The notes under the pieces: generated by a model
What the model saw: the letters and a program-made list of their open reading frames with translations, nothing else
Told to the model about the DNA's origin: nothing
Database searches by the model: none
In this document: positions 8,272 to 17,937 of the stretch, piece after piece
Numbering within the stretch: the first letter of the stretch is position 1
Layout: each line of letters starts with the position of its first letter
Program-made: the position numbers and the translations under genes
DNA from: Methylobacterium sp. FF17
Lineage (GTDB): Bacteria; Pseudomonadota; Alphaproteobacteria; Rhizobiales; Beijerinckiaceae
Assembly (NCBI RefSeq): GCF_025813715.1
Contig: NZ_CP107532.1
Location: 4,666,001-4,730,000 of the forward strand
Length of the DNA stretch: 64,000 nt
Reading direction: 5' to 3'

Positions 8272-9087
8272 CTACAGGTCCAGCGTGACGCTCAGGCCGT
8301 CATGGGCCGGTACGACGTTCGACGGCAGGCGGGCGCTCAGCGTGGCGTAGTCGAGATCCGTGTGCAGGTTCGTCAGGATGGCCCGGCGCGGGCGCACCCG
8401 CTCGATCAGCGCCAGGGCGTCCGAGACCGAGTAGTGCGTCGGGTGCGGGGTCTCCCGCAGGGCGTCGATGATGAGGAGGTCGAGGCCGTGCAGGCACGCC
8501 TGCGCCGCCTCCGGCATCCGGCTGACGTCGGGCGCGTAGGCGAGGGGCCCGAAGCGGAAACCGAGGGCCGCCTCGTTGCCGTGCTCCATCCCGAAGGGCA
8601 GGGCCGACACGGCGCCGCCCGGGCCCTCCACCGCCATCGGCTCCCCGTCCGCCAGGTCGTGCATGTCGAGGATCGGCGGGTACTCGCTGCCCGGCGGCGT
8701 CTCGAAGCAGTAGCCGAAGCGGGTCTCCAGCAGGCGGCGGGTCCGCGCATCGGCGAAGACCGGGATGCGCCGGCGCATGTGGATGACCAGCGCGCGCACG
8801 TCGTCGATGCCGTGGGTGTGGTCGGCATGGGCGTGGGTGAACAGGATCGCGTCGAGGCGCTGCACCCGCGCGGCGAGGAGCTGCTCGCGCAGGTCCGGCG
8901 CGGTGTCGACGAGGAGGGTGGTGGCGGCCTCGTCCGGCCCGTCCCGCCGCTCCACCAGGATCGAGCAGCGCCGGCGCCGGTTGCGCGGCTCGCCCGGATC
9001 GCACGCCCCCCAGCCGTAGCCCACGCGGGGCACCCCGCCGGACGAGCCGCAGCCGAGGATCGTCACTGTCAATGCGCCCATCGGCAC
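8272..9087 (-). CDS. MBL-fold metallo-hydrolase
   Basis: A 271-residue metallo-beta-lactamase-fold hydrolase, PhnP/RNase Z-like in type. The metal-binding motif HAHADH (residues 85-90) is present, along with an N-terminal ILGCGSSGGVPRVG strand-loop and DTAPDLREQLL, both typical of the PhnP-like branch that acts on cyclic nucleotides or phosphodiesters. It ends the holB-metG-tatD-MBL series widely conserved in alphaproteobacteria. No C-P lyase genes are nearby, so the real substrate is not known. Confidence 0.88.
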   Translation of the reverse strand: MPMGALTVTILGCGSSGGVPRVGYGWGACDPGEPRNRRRRCSILVERRDGPDEAATTLLVDTAPDLREQLLAARVQRLDAILFTHAHADHTHGIDDVRALVIHMRRRIPVFADARTRRLLETRFGYCFETPPGSEYPPILDMHDLADGEPMAVEGPGGAVSALPFGMEHGNEAALGFRFGPLAYAPDVSRMPEAAQACLHGLDLLIIDALRETPHPTHYSVSDALALIERVRPRRAILTNLHTDLDYATLSARLPSNVVPAHDGLSVTLDL

Positions 9088-9155
9088 CTCCGCGCCCGTT
9101 GGTATCGGAGGGGGCCGGGCCCTGTCACGCCCTCATCCACGGCTTGGCCGGCCCC

Positions 9156-9935
9156 TCAGCCCGCCGCCTTGGGGAACAGGCGGTGGAAATTGGCCGTGGT
9201 CAGCGCGGCGAAATCCGCAAACGGCATGTCGAGGGCCTGGGCCAGGGCGCGGGCGGTGTCCGCCGTGTAGGCGGGCTCGTTGGTGCGGCCGCGATGGGGC
9301 TCGGGTGCCAGGAAGGGCGCGTCGGTCTCCACCAGCAGGCGGTCGCGCGGGACGCTCAGGGCGATCGCCCGCAGGTCGTGCGAGCGCCGGAAGGTGACGA
9401 TGCCCGAGAACGACACGAACAGGCCGAGTTCGACGCCCACCTGTGCCAGCCGCGCCCCCGACGAGAAGCAGTGCAGCACCGCCGTGAAGGCGCCGCGCCC
9501 CATCTCGTCGACGAGGATCGCCTCCATCTCCGCATCGGCGTCGCGCGAATGGATGACCAGCGGCAGGCCGGTCTCGCGGGCGGCCGCGATGTGGCGCCGG
9601 AAGACCCGCTCCTGCACCGCTTCCGGCGCGGCGTTGTCGTAGTGGAAGTCGAGGCCCGCCTCGCCGATGCCGATGCAGCGGGGGTGGTGCGTGTGCGCCA
9701 CGATGGCCTCGGTCGGCACGTCCGGCTCGTCGCCCGCCCCGTCCGGATGGGTGCCGACGGTGTGCCAGATCTCCGGATGCGCCTCGGACAGAGCCTCGTA
9801 GGTCCGGGCCTTGGCGATCCGGGTGGAGATCGTGACCATCCGGGTGACGCCGGCGGCCTTCGCGCGGGCGATGACGGTGGGCAGATCCTCCGAGAAGTTC
9901 GGAAAATCGAGGTGGCAATGGCTGTCGACCAGCAT
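9156..9935 (-). CDS. tatD: TatD-family deoxyribonuclease/hydrolase
   Basis: A 259-residue metal-dependent hydrolase of the amidohydrolase superfamily; TatD enzymes are cytoplasmic 3'-5' exonucleases or phosphoesterases involved in DNA turnover and repair. The start MLVDSHCHLDF carries the HxH metal ligands (H6, H8), and GIGEAGLDFHY, the HSRDAD motif and ETDAPFL supply further ligands. The open frame extends 46 codons further upstream through the end of metG without similarity, so ATG 9935 is used; no clear ribosome binding site is visible, suggesting translational coupling to metG (40 bp upstream). Confidence 0.92.
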   Translation of the reverse strand: MLVDSHCHLDFPNFSEDLPTVIARAKAAGVTRMVTISTRIAKARTYEALSEAHPEIWHTVGTHPDGAGDEPDVPTEAIVAHTHHPRCIGIGEAGLDFHYDNAAPEAVQERVFRRHIAAARETGLPLVIHSRDADAEMEAILVDEMGRGAFTAVLHCFSSGARLAQVGVELGLFVSFSGIVTFRRSHDLRAIALSVPRDRLLVETDAPFLAPEPHRGRTNEPAYTADTARALAQALDMPFADFAALTTANFHRLFPKAAG

Positions 9936-9975
9936 GAGGAGACTCGAGAACGGTAGGAGGAGCGGTGCGCCGTCC

Positions 9976-11580
9976 TCAAACGGACGGCGCCTCCGGCTCG
10001 ACGAAGCGCGGGAACAGGCCGGCGGGGGCGGGGAGCGCCGTGCCGGGGACGAGGCGGCCGCCCTCCCCCACATCGGTGAGCTGGCGGCGGTCCGCCGGGA
10101 CCGCCAGGAGGTCGAGGAGCCGGGCGGCGGAGCCCGGCATGAAGGGCTGCACCAGGATGCCGATGGCCCGCAGGGTCTCGGCCACCACGTAGAGCGAGGC
10201 CGCCATGCGCGCCGGGTCGGATTTGCGCAGCACCCAGGGCTTCTGCGCGTCGAAGTAGCGGTCGGAGGCCGTCACCACGGCCCAGATCTCCGCGAGCGCG
10301 GTGTGGAGGGCGAGCCGGTCCATGGCCGCCCGGACCACGCCCGGCAGCGCGTCGGCGAGCGCCAGCAGCGCCCGGTCGTCCTCGGTGAGGTCGCCGTGCT
10401 CGGGGACCGACCCCGAACAGTTCTTGGCGATCATCGAGAGCGAGCGCTGGGCGAGGTTGCCGAGCCCGTTCGAGAGGTCCGCCGTGTAGCGGGTGATGAT
10501 CGCCTCGTGGCTGTAATTGCCGTCGCCGCCGAAGGGCACCTCGCGCAGCACGAAATGGCGCACCGCGTCGACGCCGTAGGTGGCCACGAGGTCCATCGGA
10601 TCGACGACGTTGCCGAGCGACTTCGACATCTTCTCGCCCTTCGAGAGCAGGAAGCCGTGGCCGAACACGCGCTTGGGCAGCGGCAGCCCCGCCGACATCA
10701 GGAAGGCCGGCCAGTAGACCGCGTGGAAGCGCACGATGTCCTTGCCGATGACGTGCAGGTCCATCGGCCAGAATTTGTTCCGCGGATCGGCGTCGTCGGG
10801 AAAGCCCGTCACGGTGAGGTAGTTCGTCAGCGCGTCGACCCAGACGTACATGACGTGGTCGGGATGCCCCGGCACGGGCACGCCCCAGTCGAAATTGGTG
10901 CGGCTGACGGAAAAATCCTTGAGGCCCGAGCGCACGAAGCTCGCCACCTCGTTGCGCCGGGTCTCCGGGCCGATGAAGTCGGGCTCGGCCTCGTACAGGG
11001 CGAGCAGCCGGTCCTGGTAGGCCGAGAGGCGGAAGAGGAAATTCTCCTCCTCCATCCAGGTCACGGGCGTGCCGGTGGCCTTGGCCACGGGCGTGCCGTC
11101 GGGGCCGGTCTCGAGTTCGTCCTCGGCGTAGTAGGCCTCGTCGCGCACCGAGTACCAGCCGGCGTATTTCGAGAGGTAGAGGTCGCCGTTGGCCTCCATC
11201 CGGCGCCAGAGTTCCTGGGCGGCGGCGTAATGATCGGGCTCGGTGGTGCGGATGAAGCGGTCGTGGCTGCAATCCAGCGCCTCGGCCATGGCGCGGAAGC
11301 GCGCGGACATCGCGTCCACGAGTTCGCGGGGCGTGATTCCGGCCCGGGCGGCGGTCTGCTGGATCTTGACGCCGTGCTCGTCGGTGCCGGTGGAGAACAG
11401 CACGTCGTAGCCGTCGATCCGCTTGAAGCGCGCGATCGCGTCCGTGGCGATCACCTCGTAGGCGTGGCCGATATGCGGCGCGCCGTTGGGGTAGGAGATC
11501 GCGGTGGAGAGGCTGAAGGTCTTGGCGGTTGCCGGGTCGGTGGCGGTCACGTCGGTGGGTTCCCCGAAGACAGGGTTCAT
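9976..11580 (-). CDS. metG: Methionyl-tRNA synthetase
   Basis: A class I synthetase of 534 residues charging initiator and elongator tRNA-Met. HIGH is exact (residues 36-39, in [13 protein letters not shown]), the KMSKS motif appears in [17 protein letters not shown], and the connective region lacks the four-Cys zinc knuckle, as in the short MetG type of alphaproteobacteria. No C-terminal tRNA-binding domain is present. ATG 11580 is chosen because the preceding 15 codons show no family similarity. It lies 51 bp after holB and 40 bp before tatD in one likely operon. Confidence 0.96.
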   Translation of the reverse strand: MNPVFGEPTDVTATDPATAKTFSLSTAISYPNGAPHIGHAYEVIATDAIARFKRIDGYDVLFSTGTDEHGVKIQQTAARAGITPRELVDAMSARFRAMAEALDCSHDRFIRTTEPDHYAAAQELWRRMEANGDLYLSKYAGWYSVRDEAYYAEDELETGPDGTPVAKATGTPVTWMEEENFLFRLSAYQDRLLALYEAEPDFIGPETRRNEVASFVRSGLKDFSVSRTNFDWGVPVPGHPDHVMYVWVDALTNYLTVTGFPDDADPRNKFWPMDLHVIGKDIVRFHAVYWPAFLMSAGLPLPKRVFGHGFLLSKGEKMSKSLGNVVDPMDLVATYGVDAVRHFVLREVPFGGDGNYSHEAIITRYTADLSNGLGNLAQRSLSMIAKNCSGSVPEHGDLTEDDRALLALADALPGVVRAAMDRLALHTALAEIWAVVTASDRYFDAQKPWVLRKSDPARMAASLYVVAETLRAIGILVQPFMPGSAARLLDLLAVPADRRQLTDVGEGGRLVPGTALPAPAGLFPRFVEPEAPSV

Positions 11581-11631
11581 GGGATCACGGGCTGAGGGCG
11601 ACGGTATCGGATCACAGGATACCATGCCGCG

Positions 11632-12693
11632 TCAGGCGGCGCGGAGCGCACCCGCGAGATCGCCGAACAGGGACAGGACCAGCGGCCGGCGGTCGAGATT
11701 GTAGGTCGCGGCCTCCCGCGCGGCGCGGGCAATCTTGTCACATACCTCGACCAGGGCCGCAAGGCGGGCGGGCGGCTCGTGCCGGCGCCGGTCGAGCTCG
11801 GCCGAGACGAAGCGGAACACGGTGTCGAGGCTGGTGGCGAAGAGCTCGTCGGATTCGCGTGCCGAGAGCTTCTCCGCAAGCGCCAGGATGCGCCGCCAGT
11901 CGGGCTGGTCGAGGCGCGCGAGCAGGGTCTCGACCTCGGCGACGAGGTTCGCCCTTACGGGGTCGAGCAGCGCCACGGCGCCCGCCACCGAGCCCTCCGA
12001 GAGGCGGGCCGCGCGGGCGAGGGTGTCCGCGTCGGGCTGCACGAAGGGCGGGGCGAAGCGCCCGATCACGCGGGCGACGTCGTCCTCCTCCAGGGGCCGC
12101 AGGGTCAGGGCCCGGCAGCGCGAGCGGATGGTCGGCAGCAGGCGCCCCGGCGCGTGGCTGACGATGAGGAAGAGGCTGCGCGGCGGGGGCTCCTCCACCA
12201 TCTTGAGGAGCGCGTTGGCGCTGTTGGCGTTGAGATCCTCCGCGCTGTCGACGATGCAGATGCGGTAGCCCGCATTGCCGGCGGTGGCGCCGAACAGCTC
12301 AAGCGCGTTGCGGGCCGCGTCCACCGAGATCTTGGTGGCCAGGGTCTTGGCGTTCGCCGCGCGGGTCCGGCGCAGGGCCACGAGGTTGGGATGCGACAGG
12401 GCCGCGACCTGGCGCGCCACCGGGTGGGCCGGGTCGACGGCGAGGCTCTCGGGGGCGCTCCGCGCGCCCGGATGGGCGATGAGCCAGCGGGCGACCCGGT
12501 AGGCGAGCGTCGCCTTGCCGATGCCGCGTGGGCCGCCGATCAGCCAGGCATGGTGCAGGCGGCCGGAGGCGATCGCGTCCCGGAAGGCGGCCTGCGCCTC
12601 GGCATGACCGATGAGCGCGTCCTGCTCGCGCGGACGCGGGACCTCGGGGAGATCCCCCGGCTCGACATCCTCGGGGGCACGTTCAGGCCGCAT
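11632..12693 (-). CDS. holB: DNA polymerase III subunit delta'
   Basis: A 353-residue AAA+ clamp-loader subunit that helps load the beta sliding clamp at the replisome. The product has the HLIGH-like entry ([18 protein letters not shown]), a retained P-loop ([10 protein letters not shown]), and the conserved [23 protein letters not shown] segment with the sensor region following. The start at ATG 12693 overlaps the end of tmk by 11 bp, indicating coupled translation. The tmk-holB-metG-tatD order is standard for the group. Confidence 0.93.
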   Translation of the reverse strand: MRPERAPEDVEPGDLPEVPRPREQDALIGHAEAQAAFRDAIASGRLHHAWLIGGPRGIGKATLAYRVARWLIAHPGARSAPESLAVDPAHPVARQVAALSHPNLVALRRTRAANAKTLATKISVDAARNALELFGATAGNAGYRICIVDSAEDLNANSANALLKMVEEPPPRSLFLIVSHAPGRLLPTIRSRCRALTLRPLEEDDVARVIGRFAPPFVQPDADTLARAARLSEGSVAGAVALLDPVRANLVAEVETLLARLDQPDWRRILALAEKLSARESDELFATSLDTVFRFVSAELDRRRHEPPARLAALVEVCDKIARAAREAATYNLDRRPLVLSLFGDLAGALRAA

Positions 12694-13384
12694 CGCCACC
12701 CGCCATCTCCAGATGGCCGCCGGCGAGGCGCGGCAAGCGCTCCGCCACGACGGCGCGGATCGCCGCCTCCACCGCATCCGCCGGCAGGGTCGCGTTCACG
12801 ACGGCGCAGCGCCCGGGCTCCGCCGCCGCGATGGCGAGGAAGGCCGCGCGCAGGCGCGCGTGGAAGGCCAGGGCCTCCGCCTCGAACCGGTCGGGTCCGG
12901 CCTCCCCGTCCGCCGCCTGCCGGGCCCGGGCGCGGGCCAGCCCGAGTTCCGGGTCGCAATCGAGGACCAGGGTGAGGTCGGGCCGGGTCGGGCCGACCAC
13001 CACGCGCTCCAGGCTCGCCAGCACGGCCGGGTCGAGGCCGCCGGCGGCGCCCTGGTAGGCCCGCGTCGAATCCGCGAAGCGGTCGCAGAGCACGATCTCG
13101 CCCCGCGCCAGCGCCGGACGGATCAGGGTGTCGAGGTGGTCGATCCGGGCGGCGCTGAACAGCAGCGCCTCGGCGAAGGGGCCGTGGGCCTTGGCGAGCC
13201 CGGAGAGCAGCGCCTCCCGGATGGCCTCGGCGCGCGGCGAGCCGCCGGGCTCGCGCGTCGTCAGCACGGGGCGCCCGGCCTGCGCGCGCAGATGCGCGGC
13301 CAGGCGCCGGATCTGCGTCGACTTGCCGGCCCCTTCCCCGCCCTCGAAGGTGATGAAGGTGCCCCCCGCCCCGGCCGCCGTCAC
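12683..13384 (-). CDS. tmk: Thymidylate kinase
   Basis: A 233-residue dTMP kinase making dTDP for DNA synthesis. The P-loop is GGEGAGKS (residues 15-22), the substrate Asp-Arg motif is [13 protein letters not shown], and an Arg-containing lid precedes the C-terminal helices. The start is taken as GTG at 13384, overlapping the TGA stop of the carboxypeptidase gene by four bases, because the protein beginning there aligns with the family N-terminus ([12 protein letters not shown]). The open frame runs far upstream without similarity. It also overlaps holB by 11 bp. Confidence 0.94.
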   Translation of the reverse strand: MTAAGAGGTFITFEGGEGAGKSTQIRRLAAHLRAQAGRPVLTTREPGGSPRAEAIREALLSGLAKAHGPFAEALLFSAARIDHLDTLIRPALARGEIVLCDRFADSTRAYQGAAGGLDPAVLASLERVVVGPTRPDLTLVLDCDPELGLARARARQAADGEAGPDRFEAEALAFHARLRAAFLAIAAAEPGRCAVVNATLPADAVEAAIRAVVAERLPRLAGGHLEMAGGDAA

Positions 13385-14580
13385 GATTTGGCGCCGGCCT
13401 TCTCGAACGCCTTGCGGAACAGGCCGGTCCCGACCTCCCAGGTCGCGTCGAGGGCCCGCTGCGGGATGCTGCCCGCCTCCACCGCGTCGCCCGCGTAGAG
13501 TGGCTGGTCGAGGGCCTGCGTGTCGCCGCGCGTGATGCGCAGACGGGCGACCTCGCGGCCCTGCTCCACGGGGGCGACGAGGGGTCCCTGGTAGACCGCC
13601 CGCGCGGTGATCCGGTCGCCGGAGCCGCGCGGCAGCAGCACGCGCACGGGCTTCTTGGCCACCAGCGGCACGCTCCCCTGGGTGCCGCCGTAGACGGAGG
13701 CCTCCGCCACGGTCTCCCCGGCGGCGAAGATCTGGCGTGGCTCGAAGGCGCGGAATCCCCACTCCACCAGCTTGCGCGATTCCGAAGCGCGGTCGCGGGC
13801 GGTCTTGAGGCCGCTCACCACCATGATGAGGCGCTGGCCGTTCTGCACCGCCGAGCCGGTCAGGCCGTAGCCCGATTCCTCGAGGTAGCCGGTCTTGAGC
13901 CCGTCCGCCCCGATATCGAGGGTGAGGAGCGGGTTGCGGTTCTGCTGCTTGATCTTGTTCCAGGTGAACTCGCGCTCGGCGAAGATCTTGTAGAGGTCCG
14001 GGTAGGTCTCGATCAGGTGCAGGGCGAGCTTGGCGAGGTCGCGCGCGGTCACCTTCTGGTCGGGGGCCGAGTAGCCGGTGGCGTTGCGGAAGGTCGAGCG
14101 CGTCAGGCCGATTTCCTTGGCGCGCGCCGTCATCATCCGCCCGAAATTCTCCTCCGAGCCGGCGATGCCCTCGCCGATGGCGATGGCGGCGTCGTTGCCC
14201 GACTGCACGATGAGGCCGCGCAGGAGGTCGGACAGCTTGATGCGGCTGTTGAGCTGGGCGAACATCGAGGAGCCACCGCCCCCCGCCCCGCCCCGGCGCC
14301 AGGCGTCCTCGGTGATCTGGAACTCGGAATCCATCGTGAGCCGGCCCTGCCGGATCTCGTTGAACACGATCTCGGTGGTCATCAGCTTGGCCATGCTGGC
14401 CGGAGAGAAGGGATCGTCGGCCCCCTTCTCGAACAGCACCGAGCCGGAATCGGCATCGATCAGGATCGCGTGCGGGGCCGCCGTCTGAAAGACCTGGGCG
14501 CGGGCGCCGCGCGCATCCGCCAGGCTCAGGGCCACCAGCGCGGTGGCGAGGACGACGCCCGACCGTACGTTACGTCCCAT
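13381..14580 (-). CDS. D-alanyl-D-alanine carboxypeptidase (PBP5/DacC family)
   Basis: A periplasmic low-molecular-weight penicillin-binding protein of 399 residues that trims the terminal D-Ala from peptidoglycan pentapeptides. The signal peptide ends around ARGARAQ. The active-site motifs are visible as SxxK at S62-K65 (SMAK), SxN at S127-N129 (SGN) and KTG at K229-G231. A C-terminal beta domain (PBP5_C) and an amphipathic tail ([13 protein letters not shown]), which would anchor it to the membrane, follow. ATG 14580 has GGAG nine bases upstream, which supports it over the ATGs 10 and 20 codons upstream. The GTG start of tmk overlaps its stop. Confidence 0.93.
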   Translation of the reverse strand: MGRNVRSGVVLATALVALSLADARGARAQVFQTAAPHAILIDADSGSVLFEKGADDPFSPASMAKLMTTEIVFNEIRQGRLTMDSEFQITEDAWRRGGAGGGGSSMFAQLNSRIKLSDLLRGLIVQSGNDAAIAIGEGIAGSEENFGRMMTARAKEIGLTRSTFRNATGYSAPDQKVTARDLAKLALHLIETYPDLYKIFAEREFTWNKIKQQNRNPLLTLDIGADGLKTGYLEESGYGLTGSAVQNGQRLIMVVSGLKTARDRASESRKLVEWGFRAFEPRQIFAAGETVAEASVYGGTQGSVPLVAKKPVRVLLPRGSGDRITARAVYQGPLVAPVEQGREVARLRITRGDTQALDQPLYAGDAVEAGSIPQRALDATWEVGTGLFRKAFEKAGAKS

Positions 14581-14801
14581 CGCGCCGCGCTCCGCGAGGC
14601 GCCGTCGCATCTGCCCCGCGAGGACCAATCTCAGACCCATTCCGTGCCCCACGCCAACCCCATCATCGCCCCCAAGCGTGACGTTACAAGCATTTGCCCC
14701 CGAGATCGAACGCAAATCGCGGCGCGAGGCCGCACGCGCGACGATCCGCCCGCGGCACCGGCCGGCGGGATCGGCCCGCCCCCTTGAGCGGGATTTCGCC
14801 C

Positions 14802-16295
14802 TCAGCGGGCTTCGGCGAAGCGAGCGCGGGCGTGGGCCGGCGCCTTCGCGAGGAGGGCGGGCTTGGCGGCGGGCGAAGGTTTGGCGGCGGACGCCTTGGC
14901 GGCAGGTGTCTTGGCTGCAAGTGTCTTGGCGGCGGGCTCGGCCTTGCCGGAGGCGACCTGCACCGGCGGCGCCTTCGGCGCGGCGAGCCGGGCCGGAGCG
15001 GGCTTCGCGGCGGCGTGCAGCGGCGCGACCGCGCCCGCCGTGGCCGGACGGGCGCCGCCCGCGGTCCGGACCGGCAGCGCGGGCTTCTCGGATGACGGGG
15101 CGATCCGGTCGGACGCCGAGGCCATCCGATGGGACGCCGGCACGGGCTTGCCTGAGAGGGGCGAATCCTTGCCGGCCATGGACACGGCCTTGCCGGACGT
15201 CGGCGAAGCCTTGCCGGTCGTGGGCAGGGCGGCGAAGCGGCTCGCGCCGGCCTCGGCCCGCACCGTGTCCGGCCGGGCTCCGGCCAGGCGCAGGGGCGGG
15301 GGCGCGAGGCCGAGCGGGGCGGCGCGCGGCGCAGCCTGCGCCACGGCGGGATGGGATTCGGAAGGGGCGTGCCGCACGGGCCGGAACCCTTCGCCGCGCA
15401 GCGCCGTCGGCTGCACGGCGGCCGGGACGGCCACGGTGGCGGCCCCCGCCACGAGGACCGGCGCGGGCCGGACCGGGCGTGGGGCCGGGGCCGTCTCGGG
15501 GACCTCGGCCGACCCGGCGGATTCGTCCTCGCCGGCCTGCTTGAAGGCGAGCGCCGGGCGGCTGGCCCGGGCGAGGCGCTCGGAGGACACCTGCGGCGCG
15601 TCGGGGCCGAGATCGGCCATCATCACGGGCGACTGCCCCCGGATGCTGGCGGGCTGGCCGTCGGTGCGCAGGGTGGCGAGGAGCTTGCGATCGTCGCTGC
15701 CGGCGGTGGAGGCCTTGCCCGCATACTCGACGCGGACCCGCGCGGTGCCGCTGCGGCGGAATTCCAGGGCCTCGGCCACCTCCTCGGAGACGTCCATCAG
15801 GCGGTTGGCGTGGTAGGGGCCGCGATCGTTCACCCGCACGATCATCGAGCGGCCGTTGGACAGGTTGGTGACCCGGGCATAGCTCGGCAGCGGCAGGGTC
15901 GGGTGGGCGGCGGCGATGGATTGCCGGTCGAAGACCTCGCCGTTGGCGGTCATGCGTCCGTGGAAGGCCGCGCCGTACCAGGAGGCCAGCCCCTCGCGGA
16001 CGTAGCCCTTGGCATCCTCGCGCGGCACGTAGGTGCGCCCCGCCACCACGTAGGGCTTGCCGGAGAAGCGGCGTCCGCCGCCCTTGGGGATGACGTCGCC
16101 CTCGTTGTAGAGGCGCGGGCTCGCCTTGACGCCGTATTTCGGATCGATGCCCGAGCCGCCGCCGGAGCCGGCGGCGAGTTTCTGGGCGTTCTGCGCGCAG
16201 TTCGCGGTGGTGAGGGCCACCGCCGAGACGGCCAGCAGCCGCCAGAGCGGCAGCGGGGCCGGCCCCGGATGTCCGGCCTTCGTCGTACGCGCCAT
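14802..16295 (-). CDS. rlpA: RlpA-family septal-ring lipoprotein with long repeat tail
   Basis: A 497-residue lipoprotein with signal peptide and lipobox (ALTTANC, lipidated C33). The double-psi beta-barrel domain covers about residues 100-190 and keeps the residues used by lytic transglycosylase RlpA: E120 (NGEVFD), H131 (AAAHPTLP) and D157 (VNDRGPY). After the barrel comes about 300 residues of low-complexity Ala/Pro/Lys sequence without a SPOR domain, unlike the E. coli and Pseudomonas proteins. The end consists of A-A-K repeats encoded by 15-bp units at 14881-14940. ATG 16295 is preferred over the TTG 18 bases upstream. It lies upstream of dacC, and both act on peptidoglycan. Confidence 0.9.
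   Translation of the reverse strand: MARTTKAGHPGPAPLPLWRLLAVSAVALTTANCAQNAQKLAAGSGGGSGIDPKYGVKASPRLYNEGDVIPKGGGRRFSGKPYVVAGRTYVPREDAKGYVREGLASWYGAAFHGRMTANGEVFDRQSIAAAHPTLPLPSYARVTNLSNGRSMIVRVNDRGPYHANRLMDVSEEVAEALEFRRSGTARVRVEYAGKASTAGSDDRKLLATLRTDGQPASIRGQSPVMMADLGPDAPQVSSERLARASRPALAFKQAGEDESAGSAEVPETAPAPRPVRPAPVLVAGAATVAVPAAVQPTALRGEGFRPVRHAPSESHPAVAQAAPRAAPLGLAPPPLRLAGARPDTVRAEAGASRFAALPTTGKASPTSGKAVSMAGKDSPLSGKPVPASHRMASASDRIAPSSEKPALPVRTAGGARPATAGAVAPLHAAAKPAPARLAAPKAPPVQVASGKAEPAAKTLAAKTPAAKASAAKPSPAAKPALLAKAPAHARARFAEAR
14881..14940. repeat. Four 15-bp in-frame tandem repeats in the rlpA tail
   Basis: Units at 14881-14895, 14896-14910, 14911-14925 and 14926-14940, close to TTGGCGGCAGGTGTC, encode A-A-K-T-P-type pentapeptides on the reverse strand near the RlpA C-terminus. 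Sequence divergence between units is higher than in the other repeats of the window. Confidence 0.7.
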
Positions 16296-16660
16296 CGCGA
16301 TGATCCGCCCCAAGCCCTTGCCCCAATACGCTGAACACGCTGGATCGGCCCACCGGCGGACAAGAGCAGGACCGGCCGGGCCCTCGGACCGTGGCGCCGG
16401 GCGCCGCGTCCGAGCGGCTAGAATTGTCCGGACGGCGTAAAGGAAGCCTGAACGATGCCGGGCCGGCCGCGGCCCGCCCGCCGGACCCTACCGAACTAAA
16501 AGAATTCGGAACCGCCCGCAGGTCACTGCGCTGAAATGGAATTACCCGGTTTGCCCCCGCGCCGGGACACGGCGTCCGGACACAGCCGGACACGTCATCC
16601 GAAAAGACAAAAAACCCCGGCAAAGGCTTGCCGGGGCTCGGGATTTCACGAAACTTCGAC
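16296..16660. other. Intergenic region rlpA / RHH gene
   Basis: This 365-bp stretch contains the rlpA promoter region at its left (rlpA reads leftward) and, at 16602-16636, the intrinsic terminator of the RHH/ParA pair. No coding sequence with support was seen between. Confidence 0.55.
16602..16636 (-). terminator. Rho-independent terminator of the parA-RHH operon
   Basis: A perfect 9-bp stem CCCCGGCAA/TTGCCGGGG (16615-16623 with 16628-16636) with a four-base loop. In the reverse direction it is followed by TTTTTTGTCTTTT (16602-16614). It lies 25 bp beyond the stop of the RHH-like gene. Confidence 0.93.
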
Positions 16661-16975
16661 TTAGCGGCCGTCGGGCTCGTTGAGCTGGTCGATGGAGCGG
16701 GCGCCGCGCTGCTTGAACAGCAGGTCGAGGGCTTCCAGCATCAGGCCGTGCATCTTGGCGCGCTCGGCATGGGCGAGGTCGCGCAGCTGATCGTAGACCG
16801 GCGGCTCGAGATAGACCGACATTTGCCGGGCCCGCTCCTTCAGGGTCGCGTTGCCGCGCCGGGGCGGGGGGCCGGCGGTGCCGAGCTGGACGATCTCGGC
16901 GGTCTGCTGGGGTTTGCCCGGAGGGACGGCGGCGGCCACGATGGAAGCGAGACTCAGCTTAGGCGGCTTTGGCAT
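16661..16975 (-). CDS. Ribbon-helix-helix-like partner of ParA
   Basis: A 104-residue basic protein. The C-terminal half (about residues 40-95: LKERARQMSVYLEPPVYDQLRDLAHAERAKMHGLMLEALDLLF) has the spacing of a ribbon-helix-helix DNA-binding fold, one strand then two helices; the N-terminal half is disordered and Pro-rich. The gene overlaps the end of parA by 17 bp and is closed by a strong terminator, so the two form a two-gene operon. ParA-RHH pairs usually position a DNA or protein cargo. The RHH assignment is from pattern, not a database search. Confidence 0.72.
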   Translation of the reverse strand: MPKPPKLSLASIVAAAVPPGKPQQTAEIVQLGTAGPPPRRGNATLKERARQMSVYLEPPVYDQLRDLAHAERAKMHGLMLEALDLLFKQRGARSIDQLNEPDGR

Positions 16976-17597
16976 GCTTGCTCACCTGCATGCGCTTCTC
17001 GATCCAGCCCCAGAGCCGGCGCACCTCCTGGGCGGCCTGGCCCTTCGGGTTGAACTCGGTCACACCCTGGCCGACGCCGATGGCGTCCTGGTGGTCCGTG
17101 CGGGCGACGATGTTGACGTCGGGCAGGATGCCGAGGACGGCGAGGCCGTCGGCGGCGTCGCGGATGCGGTAGGAGCGCGGGGGCGTCTGGTTCAGCACGA
17201 AGGCGAACTTCTTCTCCAGCCGGTAGATCGCTGCCAACGTCGGCTTGAAGGCGCGCAGGTCCGCCGGGGTCGGGCGGCACGGGATGACGCAGAGGTCGGC
17301 GGCGCGGATCGCCGAGAGGGTGCCGGCCGAGTCGACGCCGGGCGTGTCGATGAAGACGTAGTCGTAGGCCGACTCGCGCAGCTGGGCCATCACGCCCTCG
17401 ATCTGCGTCGCGTCGATCTGCGCCACCTCAGGGCCCTCGGCGGTGCGGTGGTCGAGCCAGTCGCTGATCGTGGCCTGGCGATCCATCTCGAGGATGCAGA
17501 CCGAGAGCCCGCGCTCCTGGGCGGCCACGGCCAGCGAGATGCAGAGCGTGCTCTTGCCGCTCCCCCCCTTCTGGGTGACGAACGTGATGGCTTTCAT
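16959..17597 (-). CDS. ParA-family ATPase
   Basis: A 212-residue deviant-Walker ATPase of the ParA/MinD superfamily. The P-loop KGGSGKST (residues 10-17) has the signature Lys, the Walker B-like segment is YVFIDTPGVDSAG, and PCRPTPADLRAF resembles small chromosomal or plasmid ParA proteins of alphaproteobacteria. It lacks the N-terminal HTH of plasmid type Ia ParA. The start is ATG 17597, preceded by GAAGGGA. It is not the chromosomal parAB locus, since no parB gene adjoins; the partner is the small downstream RHH-like gene. Confidence 0.88.
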   Translation of the reverse strand: MKAITFVTQKGGSGKSTLCISLAVAAQERGLSVCILEMDRQATISDWLDHRTAEGPEVAQIDATQIEGVMAQLRESAYDYVFIDTPGVDSAGTLSAIRAADLCVIPCRPTPADLRAFKPTLAAIYRLEKKFAFVLNQTPPRSYRIRDAADGLAVLGILPDVNIVARTDHQDAIGVGQGVTEFNPKGQAAQEVRRLWGWIEKRMQVSKHAKAA

Positions 17598-17937
17598 CCT
17601 GGCATCCCTTCGCGAGCGTCGACGTATCCGGGTGGAGAGGGTTGGCGGACAGGCCCGGATCGCCGGGGACGCGAGGCGCTGGCCCGCGTCCTGTGACCCA
17701 AGGATGCTGCGATCCCGGATGTCGCCGATCATGGTTAACCAACGGTTAAGCCCACGCCGATCCGCGCGTCCCGTAAAGCCAATCTCAGGTTGATCAAATC
17801 TCAGCCCGCATGGACCGGGCGGCCTTTCCGCCTCGTTCAATACGCTCTAGGGTTGGGTGCATGGGCTACCCTTCCCGCCCCAAGAATAAACCTCAAGTCA
17901 CCCTTCCCATTCGCCATCGAGCTTATCGCGGACGCCA
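17598..17937. other. Divergent intergenic region parA / PAS-like gene
   Basis: A 340-bp gene-free stretch with the parA start region on the left and the PAS-like gene on the right. It is somewhat less GC-rich around 17720-17900. It should hold both promoters, but no clear boxes or operator repeats were identified. Confidence 0.45.

Noticed and set aside
13381..16623. Single 1080-codon leftward frame containing the carboxypeptidase
   Set aside because: Only the part from 14580 encodes the enzyme with a signal peptide and ribosome binding site. The upstream part is a different frame of rlpA.
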